A stretch of DNA of 16,842 nucleotides from Sandaracinaceae bacterium (GTDB lineage Bacteria > Myxococcota_A > Polyangia > Polyangiales > Houyiibacteriaceae), in the NCBI GenBank assembly GCA_012514415.1, contig JAAZAH010000293.1, forward strand, positions 1-16,842, written 5' to 3'. The first letter of the stretch is position 1, and the number at the start of each line of letters is the position of its first letter. Below, piece by piece: positions 12,549 to 16,842 of the stretch. Made by a program: the position numbers and the translations under genes. A model generated the notes under the pieces. It was not told the origin of the DNA, did no database searches, and saw only the letters and a list, made by a program, of their open reading frames with translations.

Positions 12549-14780
12549 ATGTCGAATCAGGATCCTTCCGAGCGGGATGGGGCGGTCGAGCCCTCAGACG
12601 CGGCGGAGCAAAACACGGCCGAGCAGGCCCCGAGCGGCGCCGCCGAGGTGGCGCAAAACGAAACCCCGAGCGAGAGCCAGCCCGTGGCTGCGCCGGAAAG
12701 CCCGTCGACGAGTGAAGCCGAAACGGCGGAGAGGGCGGAGGCGACGCATGCGGAGCCTGCATCCGAATCGTCGAGTGAGGCGGCCTCTGCATCGAGCGAG
12801 GCCACCAGCGCGGCCGGCGAAGGTGGTGGAGTGGGTGAAGGCGGAAAGAAGCGCAAACGACGTCGCCGCAAGAAGAAGGCGGCGGAGGGCGAGGGAGGCG
12901 AGCAGGCCGAGCGCCCGGCCGGTCCGTTCGCGCGCTTCTTCGAAGGCGTCGAACGCAAGCACGCGTTCAGCGCGGGCGAGATCGTCGCGGGCCGCGTGGT
13001 GCGCGTCGAATCGGGTGCGGCGCGGATCGACCTCTTCGGTAAGGCCGAGGCCGTGATGGACGCGCTCGAGCCGAGCGAGATCGCCGAGCTTCCGACCGAA
13101 GCTCAGCCGGACGAAGACGATGTTCCGGCAGGCGAGGCCAGCGAAAGCACCGCTTCAGAGTCCGAAGCGGGCGCCCAAGAAGCGACGGAAGCGGCTGCGG
13201 ACCCGGCTGCCGAAGAGACCGCTCCCGACGGCGCGGGGCAAGAGGCGAGCTCTGCTGCCGGCGAGGCGCCCGAAGCCGCCGCTCAGACGACCTCCGAGGC
13301 ACCGCCGGTCGAAACGGTGCACGCTGAAGAGACCACACCGCAGGCGGCCGAGGCGAGCTCCGAAGGCGAAAGCCCGGCTCAAGATGCCAACGAAGACCGT
13401 GACGAAGAGGCGAGCGCCGGAGCGTCCTCATCCGAAGCGGCCAAGGCCACCGTCGAGCTCCCGCCCGAGGTGGCTTCCTACGTGGTCCCCGCACTTGGTG
13501 AGACGAGCGTCGAGGAGGGAGCCATCGTTCGCGGCCGCGTCATCTCGGTCTCCGAGAGCGGGCATGTGGCGATCCTCAACCGCTACATCGACCGCAAGCT
13601 CGTCCGTGCGCGCCTCCGTGCGCTGCGTGGGCAGCGCGTTGAGGTCGAGGGGCTTGTCTTCGGGTTCAATCGCGGCGGCTTCGATGTCCTCGTCGATGGT
13701 GTCCGCTGCTTCTGCCCGGCAAGCGCGATGTCCCTCGAGCCGATCGACGACCCGAACGCCTTTGTTGGAAAGAAACTCACCTTCACCCTTCCACCTGCGA
13801 AGGGTGGCGGAGCGCGCAGTGTCGTTGTCTCGAGGCGCCCTATCCTCGAGCGAGAGCGCCGCAAGGCCACGCGCGAGCGCTTCAAGAGCCTCGAGGTCGG
13901 GCAACGCTTCGAAGCGCGCGTCGTCGACATCCGTGACTTCGGTGTCGTCGTCGATATCGGTGATGGCGTCGAGGGACTTGTTCACGTGAGCGAGCTCAGC
14001 TGGACGCGAGGAGTGCGCCCGAGCGATGTCGTCAAGCGCGGTGAGATGGTGAACGTCGAGGTCCTCGAGGTCCGCCCCATCACGCGAAAAGATCGTCACG
14101 GCAAGCTCTCGCTCTCGATCCGCAAGACGCTCCCCGATCCTTGGGAGGAACATAAGGAGCTCCTCAAAGAGGGTGCGTTCTTCGATGCGAAGGTCGTCCG
14201 ACTCACCGAGTTCGGCGCTTTCCTCGAGATCGCTCCCGGCATCGACGGATTGCTTCACATCTCGGAGATCGGCGGTCGCGATCTGAAACACGCCAAGCAG
14301 GCCCTTCAGGTCGGTGACGAGCTCCCCGTTCTCATCGAGCGGGTCGATCGGGGGCAGCGCCGCGTTGGTCTGACGAAGCTGAGCGCAGAAGAGGCGGAAA
14401 AGATCCGAAGCGGCGAGCTCGATCCCTCGAGCCTCAAGCGCCCGCCTCGACAGGGTGATGTGATCACCGTGGTCGTCGAGCGCGTCGAGCATCACGGCGT
14501 CATCGTCCAGGTCGAGGGTGTCCTCGGGAAAAAGGGACGCGGCTACATCTCGAACCGCGATCTTGGAAGCGAGGAGAGCAAGAAGAGCATCCAGCAGGGC
14601 GCCAAGATCGAGGTGAAGGTCGTTGGTGTCGATCGCGACGGCGGGCTGAAATGCTCGATTCGAGCGCGTGAGATCGACGAAGAGCGGAAGGCCGTCAAGG
14701 ACTACAGGCGCGAGTCGAGCAAGCAGGGCTTCGGTACGCTCGCCGATCTGCTCCGCGAGAAGCTCGAAAATAAGAATTGA
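12549..14780 (+). CDS. S1 RNA-binding domain protein, ribosomal protein S1-like, with long low-complexity N-terminus
   Basis: This protein has 743 residues. Residues 1-98 are low-complexity, rich in Ala, Glu, Ser and Pro. A very basic patch KKRKRRRRKKK lies at 100-110. An S1-like half-domain follows at about 139-180 (GEIVAGRVVRVESGAARIDL), then a second acidic Ala/Glu/Ser-rich stretch at about 185-303. S1-like segments then occupy about 322-345, 362-430 (VEGLVFGFNRGGFDVLVDGV, ending VVVSRR), 448-526 (the clearest, with RDFGVVVDIGDGVEGLVHVS), 540-612 (TEFGAFLEIAPGIDGLLHIS) and 634-707. The segment around residues 362-430 resembles ribosomal protein S1 more than Rnb or Pnp S1 domains. It probably binds mRNA on the 30S subunit, or is a paralogue of S1; I leave the symbol blank because a second S1 gene may exist. 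The leader is described separately. A tRNA gene follows 81 bases after the stop. Confidence 0.86.
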   Translation: MSNQDPSERDGAVEPSDAAEQNTAEQAPSGAAEVAQNETPSESQPVAAPESPSTSEAETAERAEATHAEPASESSSEAASASSEATSAAGEGGGVGEGGKKRKRRRRKKKAAEGEGGEQAERPAGPFARFFEGVERKHAFSAGEIVAGRVVRVESGAARIDLFGKAEAVMDALEPSEIAELPTEAQPDEDDVPAGEASESTASESEAGAQEATEAAADPAAEETAPDGAGQEASSAAGEAPEAAAQTTSEAPPVETVHAEETTPQAAEASSEGESPAQDANEDRDEEASAGASSSEAAKATVELPPEVASYVVPALGETSVEEGAIVRGRVISVSESGHVAILNRYIDRKLVRARLRALRGQRVEVEGLVFGFNRGGFDVLVDGVRCFCPASAMSLEPIDDPNAFVGKKLTFTLPPAKGGGARSVVVSRRPILERERRKATRERFKSLEVGQRFEARVVDIRDFGVVVDIGDGVEGLVHVSELSWTRGVRPSDVVKRGEMVNVEVLEVRPITRKDRHGKLSLSIRKTLPDPWEEHKELLKEGAFFDAKVVRLTEFGAFLEIAPGIDGLLHISEIGGRDLKHAKQALQVGDELPVLIERVDRGQRRVGLTKLSAEEAEKIRSGELDPSSLKRPPRQGDVITVVVERVEHHGVIVQVEGVLGKKGRGYISNRDLGSEESKKSIQQGAKIEVKVVGVDRDGGLKCSIRAREIDEERKAVKDYRRESSKQGFGTLADLLREKLENKN

Positions 14781-14793
14781 GCTGATTTCTTCA

Positions 14794-14822
14794 TTGCCCG
14801 AGGCGCCCCCTCGGGCTATATG
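14794..14822 (+). promoter_or_regulatory. Candidate tRNA-Val promoter overlapping a hairpin after the S1-like gene
   Basis: TTGCCC (14794-14799), then 17 bases, then TATATG (14817-14822) make a good sigma70-like pair about 40 bases upstream of the tRNA. The same bases form a hairpin: GCCCGAGG (14796-14803) pairs with CCTCGGGC (14809-14816) around a 5-base loop. The hairpin has no T run after it, so it would be a weak terminator for the S1-like gene. Both readings are possible and may coexist. Confidence 0.42.
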
Positions 14823-14861
14823 AAGTGCCCTCCCTCTCGGTGGGAGCCTGACTTTCGGCTC

Positions 14862-14936
14862 GGGCGATTAACTCAGGGGTAGAGTGCCTTCTTCACACGG
14901 AGGAAGTCGCTGGTTCAAATCCAGCATCGCCCACCA
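14862..14936 (+). tRNA. tRNA-Val (anticodon CAC), with encoded CCA
   Basis: The acceptor stem GGGCGAT (14862-14868) pairs perfectly with ATCGCCC (14926-14932). The D stem is ACTC/GAGT with loop AGGGGTA. The anticodon stem CCTTC/GGAGG (one T-G pair) encloses the 7-base loop TTCACAC, giving anticodon CAC (14894-14896), which reads GUG valine codons. The T arm is GCTGG-TTCAAAT-CCAGC. The 3' end ACCA is encoded in the DNA. The 75-base length is normal. It sits between the S1-like gene and meaB and is followed at once by a strong terminator, so it is probably a separate transcript. Confidence 0.96.
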
Positions 14937-14939
14937 CAG

Positions 14940-14982
14940 ACCGCGCCCCGCACATCAGTTGATGGCGGGGCGCGGTTATTTC
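14940..14982 (+). terminator. Rho-independent terminator after tRNA-Val
   Basis: ACCGCGCCCCGC (14940-14951) pairs perfectly with GCGGGGCGCGGT (14965-14976), a 12-base-pair GC-rich stem with a 13-base loop. The run TTATTT follows. It begins four bases after the tRNA CCA end. Together with the tRNA it isolates meaB from upstream transcription. The remaining sequence up to meaB (14983-15136) shows no gene I would support. Confidence 0.85.
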
Positions 14983-15124
14983 GTGTGCTTCGAGCGTGAG
15001 CCGAAGCGGCTTTGAGGCCGCATTTTGCGGATCGCGATCGCTCTGTCCGCATGATCGGCGGCTCGAATCAGCGCAGGAATCGCCGCTCATCCGAGCTTTC
15101 ATCACGCTTCCTCGATGCAGCTGC

Positions 15125-15130
15125 TATAAC
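15125..15130 (+). promoter_or_regulatory. -10-like TATAAC directly before meaB (possible leaderless start)
   Basis: TATAAC matches five of six -10 positions and ends six bases before the meaB ATG at 15137. No Shine-Dalgarno lies between them. A transcript starting about 7 bases after this box would begin at or next to the ATG, i.e. be leaderless. There is no convincing -35 at 16-18 bases spacing, so the call is weak. Confidence 0.27.
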
Positions 15131-15136
15131 CCCGGC

Positions 15137-16171
15137 ATGAGCGAGGAAGCCATCGCCAAGTTTACCCAATCGGTGACCGACGGAGACCCCCGCGCCATTG
15201 CGCGCGCGCTTCGCCTTGTGGACGATCGGAGAGCGCCCTATCTCGACATCCTAAAGCGCCTCCACGCGCACACTGGGCGGGCCTATACGATCGGAATCAC
15301 CGGTACGCCCGGAGCCGGAAAGAGCACGCTTGTCGGAGCGCTCGTTACCGCCATCCGTGAAAAAGGGATGAGGGTCGCTGTGATCGCGATCGATCCGACA
15401 AGTCCTTTTTCGGGAGGCGCCATCCTCGGCGACCGCATTCGCATGCAAAAGCATTTCCTCGATGAAGGGGTCTTCATCCGCTCGGTGGCGACGCGCGGAA
15501 ATTTGGGCGGGCTCTCTCGAAGCACCGCTGATATCGCGCGCGTTCTCGATGCCGCAGGGTTTGACATCATCCTCATCGAGACTGTGGGCGTCGGACAAGA
15601 CGAGCTTGAGATCGCAAAGACCGCGGATACGACCATTGTCGTCGTCGCGCCGGGCCTTGGCGACGACATCCAAGCGATCAAAGCGGGCATTCTCGAGATC
15701 GCCGATGTCTTCTGCGTGAACAAAGCCGATCGCGATGGCGCCGATGCCGCAGTGGCCGATCTCGAGCAGATGATCGGCATGGGGGCGCTTACGGAGGCCG
15801 CACGAAAGGCCGGGCCGCACGGGCATTCCGCGGCAATGGCGCTCCTTCGCGCGAAGCCAAGTGATGAAGACGGGAGCTTTCACCCCAAGGTCGTACGTAC
15901 GATCGCAAGAGAAGGGAAGGGGGTGGGTGAGCTCCTCGAGCGCTGCCAAGAGCATCGCGCGTACCTCGAGAAAAGCGGACTCGGAGCGACGCGCCGTCGC
16001 GAACGACTTGAGCGCGAGCTTCAACTCATCTTCCGCGAAGCGCTCCTCGAAAAGAGCGAGGAGCGACTGAATGACGAGTTCGAGCGCGCCTACGAGCGGC
16101 TCCATGAAAAAAGCGATCCCTATACCGAAGCGCAGCGACTGGTCGATGCGCTCCTCGATATGAAAGAATGA
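15137..16171 (+). CDS. meaB: MeaB/ArgK-family GTPase, methylmalonyl-CoA mutase chaperone
   Basis: This 344-residue P-loop GTPase is near the usual MeaB length. It has GTPGAGKST (P-loop, 56-64), AIDPTSPFSGGAILGDRIRM (84-103), ETVGVGQDE (148-156, the Walker B/switch region), APGLGDDIQAIKAGILEIAD (171-190) and NKAD (195-198, guanine specificity). The C-terminal helices (about 280-342) form the dimerisation arm. MeaB loads and protects adenosylcobalamin-dependent methylmalonyl-CoA mutase using GTP, in propionate and branched-chain amino acid breakdown. Older annotations call this family LAO/AO transport system ATPase. The frame is open upstream to 14996, but that extension contains no family sequence, so I chose the ATG at 15137. 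The mutase itself is not in the window. The enoyl-CoA hydratase start is 3 bases beyond the stop, so the two are co-transcribed. Confidence 0.95.
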   Translation: MSEEAIAKFTQSVTDGDPRAIARALRLVDDRRAPYLDILKRLHAHTGRAYTIGITGTPGAGKSTLVGALVTAIREKGMRVAVIAIDPTSPFSGGAILGDRIRMQKHFLDEGVFIRSVATRGNLGGLSRSTADIARVLDAAGFDIILIETVGVGQDELEIAKTADTTIVVVAPGLGDDIQAIKAGILEIADVFCVNKADRDGADAAVADLEQMIGMGALTEAARKAGPHGHSAAMALLRAKPSDEDGSFHPKVVRTIAREGKGVGELLERCQEHRAYLEKSGLGATRRRERLERELQLIFREALLEKSEERLNDEFERAYERLHEKSDPYTEAQRLVDALLDMKE

Positions 16172-16174
16172 AGC

Positions 16175-16842
16175 ATGAGCCCGTTTCGATTTCTCCGGCT
16201 TGAAAAAGATGGCCCCATCGCTGTTCTGACCATCGCGCGTCCCGAACGGATGAACGCGCTCGACCCGACCGTGCTCTCCGAGCTCGAAGTCGCGATTGGC
16301 GAGCTCAACCACGACGACTCCATCCGCGTCGCGATTCTCACGGGAGAGGGCAAGGCCTTCGTCGCGGGGGCCGACATCAGCGCGATGCAGACGATGGAGG
16401 CGGGGGACGCTGAGGCGTTCGCTGCGATGGGCCATCGTGTCTTTGACGCGATCGAGCGGGCGCGTATCCCCATCATCGCGGCCGTCAATGGGTTCGCGCT
16501 TGGCGGCGGCTGCGAGCTCGCGCTCGCCTGTGATTTCATCCACGCTTCCTCGAGGGCGAAGTTCGGCCTTCCCGAGACGACACTCGGGCTCATTCCCGGC
16601 TTCGGTGGAACGCAGCGCCTCCCCCGCCGTGTGGGCGTTGCACGTGCTCGAGAGCTCATCTATTCGGGCGAGATGATCGAGGCGAGTGACGCGCTTCGTA
16701 TCGGTCTTATTAGCGCGATCCACGAGCCCGAAGAGCTTCTTCCCAAGGTGAAGGCGCTTGCCGCCACGATCGCGTCCCGCGGCCCGATCGCCGTCGCGGC
16801 TGCCAAGACGGCCATCCGCGATGGAGAGGGCCTCACGCTGAG
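16175..16842 (+). CDS. Enoyl-CoA hydratase/isomerase (crotonase family), 3' truncated by window edge
   Basis: The frame starts at the ATG at 16175, three bases after meaB, and stays open for 222 codons to the window end. The product starts MSPFRFLRLEKDGPIAVLTI. It has the crotonase fold: RPERMNALDPTVLSELE, the oxyanion-hole region GKAFVAGADISAM (around 60-72), and FALGGGCELALACDF with the first catalytic Glu. The second catalytic Glu is in LPETTLGLIPGFGGTQRLP. Both Glu residues of true hydratases are present, so it probably adds water to trans-2-enoyl-CoA in fatty-acid or amino-acid breakdown. Isomerases of the same fold cannot be excluded. About 35-40 C-terminal residues are missing beyond the window. 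Coupling to meaB suggests short-chain acyl-CoA catabolism. Confidence 0.94.
   Translation, partial: MSPFRFLRLEKDGPIAVLTIARPERMNALDPTVLSELEVAIGELNHDDSIRVAILTGEGKAFVAGADISAMQTMEAGDAEAFAAMGHRVFDAIERARIPIIAAVNGFALGGGCELALACDFIHASSRAKFGLPETTLGLIPGFGGTQRLPRRVGVARARELIYSGEMIEASDALRIGLISAIHEPEELLPKVKALAATIASRGPIAVAAAKTAIRDGEGLTL

Noticed and set aside
13428..14495. 355-residue open frame antisense to the S1-like gene
   Set aside because: Rich in Asp/Leu/Glu/Arg from the complement of the coding frame; no motif or ribosome site.
14996..15136. Longer N-terminus of meaB
   Set aside because: The extension has no MeaB sequence and lies close after the tRNA terminator; the ATG at 15137 gives the normal length.
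15251..16723. 490-residue open frame antisense to meaB and the enoyl-CoA hydratase
   Set aside because: Long antisense frames are expected in GC-rich coding DNA; both sense genes have full family motifs, while the antisense product has none.

Overview
The window is GC-rich, gene-dense DNA from a Gram-negative (diderm) bacterium. It encodes BamA, a Skp/OmpH chaperone, a Lol lipoprotein exporter, a TolC-family channel and a MlaC-like protein. I think a member of the Myxococcota/former Deltaproteobacteria is most likely. The reasons are the gene order lysS-lolC-lolD-bamA-ompH, the small PilZ protein next to translation genes, and a long S1-like protein with a low-complexity N-terminus. This is an inference from gene content and style, not from a marker search.

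Layout. Positions 2-493 (+) hold the 3' part of a Crp/Fnr regulator cut by the window edge. It converges, with a 6-base gap, on a long minus-strand block that runs from about 12274 down to 500. In transcription order that block is pilZ-like, prfB, lysS, lolC/E-like, lolD, bamA, ompH/skp, tolC-like and mlaC-like. From lysS to mlaC the genes overlap or nearly touch (4-base ATGA overlaps at lysS/lolC and tolC/mlaC, an 8-base overlap at lolC/lolD), except for 41 bases before bamA and a 164-base gap between bamA and ompH. The block joins the old prfB-lysS translation pair to an outer-membrane assembly set: lipoprotein release (LolCD), beta-barrel insertion (BamA), periplasmic escort (Skp), a TolC-type barrel and a periplasmic lipid carrier.

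Divergent from the pilZ-like gene is a plus-strand unit: a structured leader (about 12390-12500), a 743-residue protein with repeated S1 domains, a tRNA-Val(CAC) with a strong terminator, then meaB (a G-protein chaperone of methylmalonyl-CoA mutase) and an enoyl-CoA hydratase gene that runs off the right edge.

Main observations: (1) prfB carries the classic +1 programmed frameshift at codon 26. (2) bamA is split by an apparent one-base deletion in a short C run; restoring the base gives a complete 888-residue BamA, so a sequence error or a recent mutation should be checked. (3) The leader of the S1-like gene has regularly spaced GGAGG motifs and two hairpins, and the gene lacks a well-placed Shine-Dalgarno, which resembles the autoregulated rpsA leader of E. 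coli. (4) The LolC/E-like permease has an extra N-terminal block with about six membrane segments. I see no mobile element, CRISPR array, phage gene or defence system, and no clear evidence of a wholly new system; most of this window is conserved core genome.
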